From Saksenaea vasiformis B4078 (taxonomy: Eukaryota; Mucoromycota; Mucoromycetes; Mucorales; Saksenaeaceae): DNA of 64,000 nt. Shown piece after piece: positions 12,190 through 23,795 of the stretch (position 1 is its first letter; the number at the start of each line of letters is the position of its first letter). The notes beneath the pieces were generated by a model, which was not told the DNA's origin, ran no database searches, and was given only the letters and a program-made list of their open reading frames with translations. A program made the translations under genes and the position numbers. The DNA is taken from positions 62,001 through 126,000 of the forward strand of contig JNDT01001802.1 in the NCBI GenBank assembly GCA_000697055.1. Direction: 5' to 3'.

Positions 12190-13377
12190 GCATCACTGAT
12201 GTAGTTTGATTCCGTTACTGGGTATCAAAGGATGAAGCATGAATTCTTGCGAGCCAGCCATGTAAACACAATAGTAATACTCAATCAGATTGCGAAAGTC
12301 GCTGATGTGTGTATATTGGAGCATTATCCATCATAATATAAAGTCTTTCAAGTAACACTTATCTAGCACGACCATCACATTTAATATACCAGACAGGAAG
12401 TGCTCCGTTCGTGTATCAAGTGGACTTTTAGCTGTCTTTGCTCCCTTTTCTTAAGCTTTCTCAAAGATATATCTATTACTCCAGCCTCAGAAATGGCGCC
12501 TAATACAGTAATCTTGACTCCCTTTCCGGTTGGTATGGTGCCTTTCGCTGCAGTTCCGTTCGCAGAGCGGCCAAAATTTCTTTGAGTATGCAGGTTAAAA
12601 TCTGCATCATCGATAAAGAAACAGTTCTCAGTGAAGTCCAAGACTTGCGTCGTTCCTCATTGAGCAACTTTATCTTTTCACAAAGTTATCACCCCGTCAT
12701 AATTCCTCGCTGCAGGAACCACTTTCAAGTTTTCGAACATTATATGACATTTATTGACTAAGTCTTCAGACGTGTCTTATCAGATCCTTTGTATATCAGT
12801 CAGGATAGGACGGGATTCTGTCGATGTAATCTGCAAGAAACTGGGAGTGAGCTTCAGTCAGCTTCCCATAACATCTAGTACGAGGCTTTCTCTGAACACC
12901 AGGTATACACTGTTCTTCATCCGAGTTGTATGTTTCGATATAATGGTTGAGCCGTTCGGACATCTATGCCTGTGATAAGCGTTGTTTCTTTGCTGTTCAT
13001 CCTTCTTCAATCACCAAATCAAACATCTTTTTTATTTGCTGCGGGTGTATTTTCTATAGGGAGCTCTCGTTCTAGCTTTATGCTTACGCTACACACATAG
13101 TCTGTCTGGAAAGTGGATAAAGCCTGTTAAGATTTTCATTTCTGTTATCATCAGCAAATATTGAGGCTTCTGTCAATGTATGCATTCGCATAAGGTTGAT
13201 GTCTACATGACTACCTCCTTCACGCCATCTTTCAGTTAAAACGAATGGATTTGAACGAGACAGTTCTGTCTACTCATTTCTTATATCATCCGCAGACATA
13301 TCAACGTCGAATGAGGTGACATCATTTACATTCGATGGAGCGCCATCAGCCTCCACGTGTTCACGTAAAGCGTTCAT
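12190..13377 (-). pseudogene. IS630/Tc1-mariner-type transposase relic
   Basis: This is a remnant of a cut-and-paste DDE transposase. From an ATG at 13375-13377 the minus strand reads an acidic N-terminus and a segment LTEASIFADDNRNENLNRLY. A helix-turn-helix region follows (IHPQQIKKMFDLVIEEGWTA, then YIETYNSDEE and YGKLTEAHSQFLADYIDR). Next come the first catalytic block FIDDADFNLHTQRNFGRS with TVLGAISEAGVIDISL, and the second block MMDNAPIYTH near 12311-12337. The third-Glu region, normally ...SPELNPIE..., is unrecognisable. In-frame stops (for example the TAG shortly after IRNE near 13275) and several frame changes break the reading frame. The family is common in Mucorales genomes. It lies about 1.6 kb from the Fanzor relic and is read from the same strand. 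Confidence 0.82.
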
Positions 13378-13573
13378 ATCGAAGAAGTAAAAGATAAGTT
13401 TGCTACCACCCTTTTCTTTGCAAATGGCGGAGTTCATGCAACGCAAAATTCATTAGCAGCCGGCGCAAAGTCACACGCAAAATCCTGTATGGGGAATCAT
13501 CTTGATGGTGTGTATCCACTGAGTGGGTGTAGGCCTACCCGTATCTAACCCCTTTTAATCTACTGTCTTGGAG

Positions 13574-14227
13574 ATGTCCGAGAGTCGTCCGACAGATTCA
13601 CCTACAACAAACGAGAATCCCACATTTTGCAGAGGCTGTAAGACCTTCAAGCATTCCGCAAAGTTTGTTGGACGGAAGCGCCTCTACAAGACTTGCAGAG
13701 ATTGCAGAGACCGTTATCCGAGAGCGCGTAAATCAGTACCTGTTTTGGATAGAATATCTCTGGAAGACTTACAACTTCATTTTTTAATTCCGGATACTGA
13801 TAATGAAGTTGATTTCAAAGCATATATCGAATTACAAGGTGCATTACAAGATCTCACCGCAGAGGAGATTGTCCAACGCGTTGTTGCAGCTGTGGAAACA
13901 TGCGACGGATATAAGTATTACATAGCTGGTGTCACTGATCCAGATTTGAAAGAGGGGGTTTCATTTTACGCGAAATGTTCGCAAGACACTTCTATTCAAC
14001 AGCAAGTCCCCGATGATCGGCGTCAGCGGTTCCATAGCCGCATGACCACGTTCAACTGCAAAGGGTCAGTTAGCGGTTTGATTGATTATAAACACTCGTG
14101 CATCCGTCTGAAGATTCGTCATAACATACTACACGAACGCCCGAAGGTTCAGGTTTCAAGAGCAATACCTATAGAAACTCGACCGTCCATTGCTGACAAG
14201 GCACACGACCAAAATGCATTCCCTTAA
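13574..14227 (+). CDS. Transposon-associated zinc-motif protein (MULE/FAR1-like N-terminal region?)
   Basis: Uninterrupted 217-residue ORF from the ATG at 13574. Near the N-terminus is a compact Cys motif, CRGCKTFKHSAKF followed by KTCRDCR, that could bind one zinc. Near residue 155 the pattern FNCKGSVSGLIDYKHSCIRL and then IRHNILHERP resembles the segment that precedes the catalytic core in Mutator-like (MULE) proteins of Mucoromycota and Glomeromycotina, as I remember them; this match is from memory and unchecked. No DDE core follows downstream. It could be a stand-alone element-derived protein, a truncated transposase, or a domesticated DNA-binding protein. It stands directly behind the IS630 relic, which supports a transposon origin. 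An intact frame amid broken neighbours suggests a recent insertion or selection. Confidence 0.5.
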   Translation: MSESRPTDSPTTNENPTFCRGCKTFKHSAKFVGRKRLYKTCRDCRDRYPRARKSVPVLDRISLEDLQLHFLIPDTDNEVDFKAYIELQGALQDLTAEEIVQRVVAAVETCDGYKYYIAGVTDPDLKEGVSFYAKCSQDTSIQQQVPDDRRQRFHSRMTTFNCKGSVSGLIDYKHSCIRLKIRHNILHERPKVQVSRAIPIETRPSIADKAHDQNAFP

Positions 14228-14333
14228 GAAAGAAACAACACGCACACACGATACCATGTCGCCCAGCGTTTCTTATGGGTTGGATTATCCAACTTGACCT
14301 GAGCCAAAGGAGACATCACCGAGCGAACTACCC

Positions 14334-14334
<1 letters not shown>

Positions 14335-14366
<32 letters not shown>
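14335..14366. repeat. (GAT)n microsatellite
   Basis: Nearly eleven perfect GAT units. Read on the minus strand it would give a poly-His run in a short ORF that I do not believe. Confidence 0.95.
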
Positions 14367-16031
14367 CTTGCACTTAAAGCGGACACAACTCTGATATCAA
14401 TGTAGAAGTGAAGAAGACAGTTTTGTTTTGGGGTATACACTTTTATAAATGGCTTGATCTTTCCGAATGATTTATCCAAACCCATGCCACATTCAGACGC
14501 GTAATGTAATGGCATCAATTGTGTCCTTAATCATGGATTAGAGAGATAAAATACAGAACTTTGGGAAAACAACGCATGTTAACAATTGAATATCAGTTGC
14601 GCTTGCTTACTTACATTGTCTTCTTTATTTTTAATTAAACGGTATTAACTGAAGGCATGTCTTTACATGCTAGCTTTGGTTTTGTTGTCTTTTTTTTAAA
14701 TTTAGTGGCGCACTGTTTCGTTCCCTGTAGGCCACGTTGGTGTGACAGAGAAGGTGTCGGTATATGAACGTAGTTTTCATACAACACCAATCCGCCAATA
14801 CATCAAATGTGTGGCATTCTTTTTTTTTTTTTTTTACCCCATACGTTTCATCGTATGGAGCACCTTTTTGCACTGATAGCTATTGCTTGACTTATCGTGT
14901 AGTTTAAGCTTTTCCAAGAGGAGCCAAAAGGACGATATATATCTTGTTCGCTCGGCGGATGACAACATATTCTATTGAGAGGAGGTTTGTCAATAATGTA
15001 TCAAGCCCTGCATGCAACGTTGACAAAGTCATCCACATGACGAAGTTAAAAAAAAAGACACTCAAGCCTGCCCCAAAAAACTATCATTGTCGGGGTTGTC
15101 TCTCTTAAATTCCAAGACATCCAAGTCCGGGGTAGAGCCTGAGAGGAATGTTCATACGACCACTCACTGACCGTCGTCTTCAGAAGTGGGGTCATCAGAT
15201 AATATTCATAATTTTTTGGGGATACACTTACATGTGTCTGGAAAATCGATTAGTTGATCAGGACTGTTTTGAATCTTTTCTCCAGTGAACGGATCGGGAA
15301 AAGCCAAAGTGCATCCGATCTCCTTTTTTTAAAATGCCGACAATAGATAGCAGCAACAGACACCGTTTTCCGCAATGTGTCACCAAATCACGGTCCAGGT
15401 TGCACCGAACAACAAGACGTTTACAGTTATGCAACGCACAGTTTGCTACAAGAGACTCGTTGGTTAGAGTTCACAGAAGCCGCAAGTTAAGAAGAAATAA
15501 AATTTTTCGGTTCGTCTGTTTATGGTAAGCCTGAGGGGAAAGGAGGGCCGAAACTTTAGTTGATGTTTGTATTGATGTGTCGTAACACTTTCTCGCCATA
15601 GTAAATCACATAGAGTCGAATTTTTCTCTACAATGACAGAGATGCAATAACTCTCTACACTTGGATGAATTAAGATGAAATGCAACAGAATAGAGACAAG
15701 TTTATACATCTTTTGTAGACCTTTTTTTTTTTTGTTACATGCATGCAAAGGCACGCGAATAAGAGGTGAAACATCCTCCAAACAACTTGCCTACTATCTG
15801 GTGATTTTTTTTTGTTTCCATAGCAAAAATCCTGCCATGACACGAGACAGACATAACTTTTCTTTTTCTCTTGGATAACACTTATTCATGCTGTGGATTT
15901 TGTGTGTATCGGTAAAGGAAGGGCAAGAATCCTGCCATTGACCTTTTGTGGCAATGGACGGGTTGGCATTCTCGTGGTCAGTTCAACATGGCTGTACGGA
16001 TTCAATAACACGTGAAAAAAACAAACGATTC

Positions 16032-16041
16032 GTTTCACATG
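16032..16041 (-). promoter_or_regulatory. UASINO-like (ICRE) element upstream of OPI1
   Basis: The minus strand reads CATGTGAAAC, nine of ten matches to the yeast inositol-sensitive element CATGTGAAAT, about 100 bases before the OPI1 ATG. In yeast this element is bound by Ino2/Ino4, the activators that Opi1 represses. Whether that circuit exists in this lineage is not known from the sequence. Confidence 0.4.
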
Positions 16042-16141
16042 AAAGGCCTCCCCAACCATTTATATTTTCTCTTTTTTTCTTTACCAGCAAACCTCCCTTT
16101 TTCTTTCTTTACCCTGTTGTCACACAAAAAAGCCAAACACC

Positions 16142-17774
16142 ATGACACAGTCTTCGCCCATGTCCATTACACAATTATGCAATGCAGCCCCTGCTAATCG
16201 TATGGACCAAGACGATCAAGATGTCAAAATTGCCGCAGAGGCTCTAGGAAATATGGCAAGAGGTATAACGAAGAAAAGAAAAAAACAAAACAATAAATGG
16301 AAAAAGAAAGAGACTCATACTTTTTTTTGGTCCGCTCAAGCCAACCAAACAATTACGCTGCCACCCCTATCGACGTATTCTGCACCGTCCACTAGCCCCA
16401 GTTCTCCCTTGCCGACACCTACTTCGTCGAATCGATATTCATTTTCTAGCGATTCGACGCAGGATGATGAAAAACAACAGCCGACACAGCAACAACAACC
16501 GCATTTTATGCATCGTGTTTCTAATCTTCCTCTGGTCAATTCGGCTCTGAGAGCCTACGAAACCTCCAAACAGTCGAATTCTATGGTCAAATATGGCGCA
16601 GAGATGGTGGAATCATTCGCCGCCCCTATCTACGATAAATTTGGCAAACGCACCGTTGATGATTGGGGGTATAAGCAGCCAGATAAGGTACTCCTTAGCA
16701 TTTGCTTATTTTCTATCAGTTTATCAACAACCCTACCCTATCTAGTTGGAAGAACGATACCCGCCTCAAAATCAGGAAGAGGACGACGCAGCCCTTGCAG
16801 CTGCCAGCGCGTTAGCGCGTGCGTCGCTCCGTGATAATCACGAGCGTGATTTCAGGAGAAGACGAATAGAAGACGCACGTGATGAACCATGTAATGTTGT
16901 CATTTTTTTAAGAACGAAAAAAAAGGTTATCACTTACCAAAACAAAAAAAAATAGATACCATAAAACCACGTTCCTCTCGTCCCTGCTCTCGGTCTACAT
17001 CACCACACCGCCCTTATGCGGTAGTTACCAAATCACCTAGTGTCCGCCATCGGCCACAACAACCTAGCACAAGAAGCCGTTGGCAGCAGATCGTAATGCA
17101 TGCCGGTTCGGCCGCCGGTTCAACAGCAGCAGTTGTAAGCGAAGAAAGTATGAAATGTCTTCGCTATTGCCTAAGTTGGCTGCAGGTAAAGAAAAAAAAA
17201 AAGCTTTTCTTTTTTTTGACCTCACCACGATGATATCATTGCTAACACTTCCTGATGCTAGTATGCTACCCAACATATTGATCAGCAGATGAATATCCTC
17301 CGGAACTTCCTTGTATCTCTAGCCACGGACTCTTCGGCGGAAAAGGCAGTAGCCAATCCAACAACGGCTGCATCTACATTGGCCTCTATCAAAAAAGAAA
17401 TCGTGGATACTCTCCGAAAAGTCGTCGAGGTAGTAAGCAAATATGCTGGCTCTGGATTACCAGAACAAGCGAAAGCGAGCGTACGAGCCTTTATTCTTGC
17501 CCTACCTAGTCGATGGGCCGTACTAAATACAACGACAAGCACTACAGCGAACTCTTCTGCCTCCGGAGCTTCGCATGTACAAGAAACATCGATCAAACTA
17601 CTTAATTTCGGTGGTGAATCGATTGAAATGCTCACGTCTGTATCCACTGTATTTTCAGATACAATTGAACGTGCTGAGCTATGGCTAGAAAAGCTCCGTG
17701 TAGTCGGGGTGAAAAAGGAACCGCCACTGGAACCTGTTGGTGAACACAAGACAGAGCAAATGGACCTGAACTAA
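16142..17774 (+). CDS. OPI1: Opi1-family transcriptional regulator of phospholipid synthesis
   Basis: Exons 16142-16262, 16341-16687, 16746-16890, 16956-17185 and 17262-17774 join in phase to 451 residues. In yeast Opi1 is held at the ER by phosphatidic acid and enters the nucleus to repress inositol and phospholipid genes. Recognisable blocks are VKIAAEALGNMA near the N-terminus (the conserved helix that in yeast contacts Sin3), then LPLVNSALRAYE followed by MVKYGAEMVESFAAPIYDK, and the C-terminal region RSRWQQIVMHAGSAAG with LRYCLSWLQYATQHIDQQM and a long helical tail. Low-complexity Ser/Thr/Pro/Gln stretches lie between them. The start has a CT-rich leader just before it. I did not find an obvious FFAT motif (ER anchoring through VAP proteins); whether it is absent needs alignment. 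Confidence 0.9.
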
Positions 17775-18479
17775 AGGTCTTTTTTTTTTGTTCACACACG
17801 CGCTATCCCCTCCTTTTTCTTTCTCTTTCTTTTTCTTTCGACGATCATTTGTACATGTGCATATATCATATATTCATTCGTTTAGCAGGAAACCAAAAAA
17901 AAAAAAAAGAAAAAAAATTAAAGAAAAGGGTAATGGCTCCTTTGATACCTCGTTTACTTTGTTAGGTTACATGCGACATCACTTTTACAAGACTGTAACA
18001 AGTTGAATCATACAAAGGGAAATCATATGAGTTTTCCCGCAATTTGTTTACAACTTATTACACAAGTTTTTTTTGTTTGGCGGTGCTACAAGTCTCGGCT
18101 ATCGAAAATGCAAGCGTTAGTAGAGGTTGGAAGTCTTTCTTAAGGAAAACGGCATCTGCTACAGCTACTAGTTCGATGGATTGCTGCACAGAACACCGAA
18201 AGAGACGGTTTAAATGGCGCTAGATGTGAACACAACAGCCTATCCTCTCACCGCTTGCTATCATGCGTCCTTCTCACACTGTTCGTGGGAAAATAGTCAG
18301 TGTGTAGCCAACGAAATTAACGCCCAGTTGCACTAACATCGACAAGGCTGATGAAGAGCTAGTTTTTATTTATTTTTATTTTTTGTTGGCACATGAAGAA
18401 AAAATCTAAAGCATAGTACAAAGCAGCATCTAGAAGTTGATATAATCTTTTTTTTTTTACAAAGTTGCTTTCTCGACCA
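17775..18479. other. Convergent intergenic interval OPI1/SET5
   Basis: This is the 3' flank of both genes, which point toward each other. It contains A- and T-rich runs typical of 3' ends and no gene I can support. Confidence 0.55.
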
Positions 18480-19826
18480 TTATTCGGCGCGCAATCGCAA
18501 ACCGCGTCTTAACTCGTCTGACAGCGGCTCATCATTTTCGCAGCGCTGACAATGGCATTCGAACATGTAGCTCTTATTTAAATAGTTAAAGCGAGTTTCC
18601 TTATTCCATCGAGGATTGACGTAAGTTTCGAACAGCTGTTCTCCTTCCTTGATGTCCCGTATAGCACGCACAGAGATTTTATACTGGCTCTGACCATGAG
18701 GATGCTCGATAGCCACGTTGGGAGTACAGTTGTGGTTGATATGTGACTGTACTAGGTACATACCGCCATTCTGATTGTTGATGTTATATTTACCAAGGTA
18801 ATTTAAGAAGGTATCTTCGTCATCAAAGAGCTTGGCGGCAATATTCTCCGGAAGAGGCTTTTGGATCTTGCATTTCTTAGGTGGCACCTTGTAGGCTTTA
18901 GCCAAGAGATCTCGTGCCTTCGCCCACAGTTCGCGAGTAGGATGTTCCTATATATACACACAGAGGCCGTCAGTTCCCATCCTCCTTTCCTCCTTTCACC
19001 TTGTTCACGTTACCATGAAGATCCATTCAGTTTCCTTAGCTTGACGCTCAGCCTGGTTCACCGTAGCAAAAGCATCATAATGGCCCATCACAGCATCCAG
19101 ATCGCCACGTTGGTGGGCCAGAATCATGTGAGCATACATACGCGAGAGCGCTACAGGCGCGGCCCATTGTTCGCCCTCACAGAAGTTAATGAATGCACCT
19201 GCAGCCGGGTTCAGCCGAGAGCACTCCAACTGATGAAAGGATTCCCAGGCAATGCTTTTACAGATCCTGCTACAATACACAATGTCACAGTGCGAACATC
19301 GAGTGGCGAGACGACTGGCACGCATGAAAGGCTTTGCGCACAGAGCACAAGCATCTCCACCGCGCGCCAAGCTATATCCCTCCCAAGGTGGGAAATACAT
19401 GAATGGAGTCTCCTGGAAAATCGTCTCATCTTTGGCAATATCGCGTGCTGCAAATAGACCTTTGCCTGTGACATTATCGACCATTTTGGCCTATGCAGGG
19501 TGAGGTGGTTATTCTCTTTCTCTTTCTCTTTCTTTCAAGCGTACCACAATGTTCGTTGACACAGACGAAATGTCGAGTTTGGGGTCAATAAACGAGACTG
19601 GAATCGAGGGATCGTCTGCCACACCACTTTTGACAACGCTGTTGGACTGCACGAGGTTGTTGGCTTGCATGATCTTCTTAACGCGTTTCTCGGAGACTGC
19701 CCATGTTGGCTGATCTTCCACCACTTTGACAGCAATCTTCTTGATACCCATTTCAGGGTGCTCAAGCTTCAATTGCCGAATAGCAAGTGTCAATTCCTCT
19801 TCGGACGGTGCCGTCTTCTCGGTCAT
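18480..19826 (-). CDS. SET5: Set5-type SET-domain lysine methyltransferase
   Basis: Exons 19545-19826, 19014-19490 and 18480-18947 join in phase to 408 residues. The N-terminus (EEELTLAIRQLK, then PTWAVSEKRVKKIMQ) is a helical extension typical of fungal Set5 proteins. The SET domain starts at KGLFAARDI and is interrupted by a MYND-like zinc finger (CALC, CSHC, YCSRIC, HQLEC). It resumes with the cofactor and active-site motif SHINHNCTPNVAIE, then GEQLFETYVNPRW and a post-SET CHCQRC cluster. Yeast Set5 monomethylates histone H4 and acts at repeats and telomeres; the same substrate here is inferred. The first intron is a GAAAGA-rich tract of 54 bases. Length and domain order are normal, so the gene looks intact. 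Confidence 0.9.
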
Positions 19827-22800
19827 TGATTCGAATTATTGTTTTTCTCCAGAAAACGTGCGTGCGGGGAAAATCGAGTTTCAACGTTGGAAAAGAAAGC
19901 AGTCCTTTCGTACGCGGTATTCGCGCCAGCCACCACGATCAACCACCAAGGCCGCCACGACTCTTCTTTGAGGAGAATTTGACTCGGGCAAAAACTTTTT
20001 TAAGCGCAGTTTCTATGTAAAGCACCACATTAGGGATCGCACTTGCTATATAGGGAACCTCTCTAACTGAAAAGCTATTGCCCGCGAGATCAAGAAATTG
20101 TGCTAGGGTAAAAGCTCGGTAAACAAATCGATTCGATATGCATATGAACGTAGTAAAATATTAATATGAAGTATTGCTTAAAGAAGGCCACAAATACCTA
20201 GAAACAATGCTTAATAACAGTAATTGCGCGATTTTTTGACCTGTACTGGATGTTACGAACGATACTCGTTATCTTATCATGCCATGTATTACAATTACGA
20301 TTGTTTGTTCTTATTTGAACACAATATAATGTAGTCGTTGGTACTCTAGCACACTTGAACACAACGTAAAACCATATGGTTTCAATGCAGTATTTCTCTA
20401 CTTTAATGCCACTTATTGTCCTGTTTACTTATTCAAATCGCAATGAACGCGCTGTTTCTTAATTCTAGCACCGTTGGACGCGTCGCTTCTTTATCTGGAG
20501 AAGGGCAAAATAGAAGATAGTATAGGGTGCGGCGCCCGTACCGACGAGCGATATCCAGAAAACTCCTCCTTCTTATTGAAATTGAAACTCCATCTACTTT
20601 TGAATTGACGATATGCCGTTTTCACAGCGGATGAAAGAAGAAAGGTTGGGGTGTTTCCGTAGCTATTCAGGCGTTTTTTTCGTTGTTGCTAGGGAGCTCC
20701 ATCATGCGAATTTTATACAAAACCACTCGATTCGTTGTAGTATCGTCATTCTATGGAAGAAGAAACCAAAGTCTAAGACTGTGTGCTGCTTGAAAGTGCC
20801 TCACACTTCTTAGTTCTACATTACCCAGAATATAAACTGTCTCGCTCGGCCCGTCCCGCCTGCTTGGGATGCTCCGTCCTTAAGCTGCTCCACCATCATT
20901 TACAACACGCAAATAACACGACACACATTATATGCCATCCATTTCAGAAGATAGCGCGATCACTATCTCCGCAGTCTTCTGATTTTCAGGGAGCTGGAGC
21001 ATCCTCTGTATCTATGCCCAGTGACTCCCCGTTATTATCCATCGACAACACTTGTTTCTGGCCGTAGATGGGATGGGTACAACTTAATGGTCCTTTATTA
21101 GTTACCTGTTTACGCGTTTTGTCGAAACGCGACAACTGCGTCTTCTTGATGGCGTGTACAAATCAGGTGGTTGATACATAGACGTACCACAGCGCGTGCT
21201 TTTAACGGTACGAAGCACGGTTGAATATCTGCAAGTAAAAATGGCTTGCAACAATAAGGAGACTGTGTAAAAAGTCGACAAGGATAGGATGAAGTTATAG
21301 GTTCATCCATAGTTACAACGGATCCAGCAGTTAGCACTTCCACCTTTTCAGTGATAGACCTTAAAACAATTTCTATTCATCGGCAGGATAACGGCTAGCT
21401 GGATTGCAAAATTTTGCGTTGTCTATCCAGCCGTTATTACCGAGATGACAAATGAGATTGATTAAGAAATTCTGTCAAGAGCCAGATTAAAATGTGTTCC
21501 AACGTTTGTATTGCTTCTTTTCGTGACGCTTGTACCACTATGGTCTGTGGCTGTGTTATTCATAGCAACCCACTTTGAAGAGTCTACTAACGAGACGCCG
21601 TCTAAAACAAGTTTCTCAGAGGAATGTTGGCCGGTAGTATGCGTCAATGATGACAGCAGCGGCGCACATAACTGTGGCGTTAAACAGAAATGGAATCTGC
21701 CGAGAAAAAAGGTAAGAAGCGGACGTGTTTTTCTGCTAGACAATACAGCGATGCTGTATCTCCGTTTGATGTACCGCGTACATTAGAAAAAGCTGGGCAA
21801 TGCCAAGAGAAGAAGTAAACAATACTCTTTTCTTCAAACCGATCAAACTTAGTTCTTGGGCGACCTTTTACAGGTTATCCGGGGTTTTTAATAATACCCT
21901 TGTGACATTTTCAATGCCATGAATGCTATTCGGCCAAGCCAAGACGGATAAAGATGGTTCCGAAAAGGTCTGCGGTGTATATAGAGTCTTTTTTCACACA
22001 TGAATGCGAAAGGATGAGTACTTAAGGGTCTCGCAAGCCACCTCAAGCCACGAAAATGTCCTTTTGCTCTTCTCTAAGATAAGTCTCTAAGTACAAGACA
22101 CGTCGTTTAACCGAAGTATACTTTTTCCGCTGAACCTCAAAGGATGCTGCTTTGTAATATATGATCGGAAAGCCGCTGTGGAATGCTACACTCGCTAAAA
22201 TATTACCCTTGTGAGACTTCCACCTGCATACGTGAACTCGCCAGTTACAATTGAACCCTGTTAAAGTTATTTCTCTTAAAATTGTACATCTTGTTCTAGT
22301 GTAAGATGCTGTAAGGAAATTAACAGAAAAAAAAATTCAACGTAGAATGCCGTAGAGATGGACATGATCCCCAACCATTTTTTTTTTTGGCTGGGGAAAT
22401 CTGGCGTATCAATGAGAACTCGCTGTGCTATTGGATAACGCAATATGATTCCTTTTTTTTTTCTTTTTAACGTTGCTGCTTGTCCCTGCAGATCATCGTC
22501 ATATGCAGTGAACGTACATGAGAGAAGAATTCTAAACTCATAGAAAGGCAATGCAGAACACCTTAAGCGTGTTTTGGAAAGTGACACATGTTCGCTTCTG
22601 TAATTCACCCAATGTAGAAGTTCATACAGATGTTGTCAAATGCCAAATACGTTCACAATAGCTAGGTAACATCGTCTAACAGGTACACAGGTAAAAAATT
22701 AACCTTTTTCTTTTTTTTTTTCCTTACGCCGCGGCTACACTCGTTTGTTGTTGCAAGGTAATGCCTCATTGTGTCAGCCAGGTTGAATAGAGAGCCAAAA

Positions 22801-23113
22801 TGGCCTCGTTTCATAAAAATTTTTTGGTCAGTTTGTTTTTTTTTTCCTTAGGTTGTTGTACAGATAGCATCCTCTGCTGCAGGAACCTTAGTTCTACAAT
22901 AGTCTCCAACCTGTTTGTTGTGCTATGAATGAATATAACGAATGTTTCGAGTTTTTACGTGTACCTTGATCCGCCATTGCTCCGGGATAGAAAGGGTTGC
23001 GTGTTTTGTTCACACTTTAGGAAATTTTTTTTTGTTTCCGCAATGCCACGAGAAATATGATACCCAGAATTCGATATGAAGCATCACTCTCCCAATTATC
23101 CGATTTGATGTCG
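19827..23113. other. Gene-poor interval
   Basis: The left end must hold the SET5 promoter. Short open frames near 20613-21067, 21110-21343 and 21462-21786 were inspected on both strands and match no family I know; they lack splice signals and coding-like composition over any length. Long T/A homopolymer runs occur around 22380-22460 and 22700. Probably old repeat sequence. Confidence 0.45.
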
Positions 23114-23795
23114 CTATTTAGTCCGACCATTGCCTACGAACATGATTTGTGAAGTTGTAGTAACAATGTGTCCTCCGCCTATCAATAAACTCCTGCTGCC
23201 TTTTTCAGGCAAGCGCGAACGATGATGCAACATGAGTACATTGGACGCTAGCACAACACCTAGTAAAAGAAAAAGCACAACCAAGCCGTTTGCATTGAAG
23301 TGGATCTTTTCCAGCTTTCCTGAAGAGCCAGTGGCTGAATGAAAGTTCACTAGGATTTCCAACTCGCCCTTGATGGGCGCCAGGGTAGCTGACCAATCCC
23401 ATGTAGTTTTAGCACCAGGGAAACGTATGGTTGCACGAAACACGCACAGAGCAAAAGAAAACTTTATTTGCGTAACACCGCTGAACGAAGGAGACCGGTG
23501 ACACGGATATTCAGTGTCAGTTCCTGCAACGAAGCAAAGATATCACATTTATCATCATTATACCACCTGCCTCACCTCGTACGGTCACTTCAACCTCTAA
23601 CTTTCGTAAAGACTTTCTACAAAGGTTAACGCATCACTAGAAGGAATCGCTTTCGGGATAGAAGTCTTTCACTGTGCTAAGGAATCCAATGAGATGTTCC
23701 GGTCGGAGGAGAAAGAAGAACCATCGCTCATTTAAAACGCACTTGTACAAAAGAGGCTAGCAATCGGGACTCCGCTCATTCAAGATCACTAAGAC
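23114..23795 (-). pseudogene. Broken gene for an unidentified single-pass membrane protein
   Basis: On the minus strand, after a likely acceptor at about 23790, a frame reads RWFFFLLRPEHLIGFLSTV and runs into two adjacent stops. It continues as RKLEVEVTVR to an intron with good borders (gtgag...ttgcag, about 23525-23575). The last exon, down to the TAG at 23114-23116, has an extracellular-looking part with TTWDWSATLAPIKGELEILV, one strong transmembrane segment (GLVVLFLLLGVVLASNVLML), a basic HHRSR stop-transfer sequence and a short tail. Length and composition argue for real former coding sequence. The double stop suggests decay, though an unseen intron could rescue it. I cannot name the family. 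Confidence 0.35.

Larger units (their letters stand above)
14228..16141. other. Non-coding interval left of OPI1
   Basis: No gene is recognised. It contains the GAT microsatellite, several A/T homopolymer runs (for example 14819-14835) and, at its right end, the CT-rich OPI1 promoter and leader with a UASINO-like motif. Confidence 0.5.

Noticed and set aside
14285..14518. Small ORF with a poly-His run
   Set aside because: The His run is merely the GAT microsatellite read on the minus strand.
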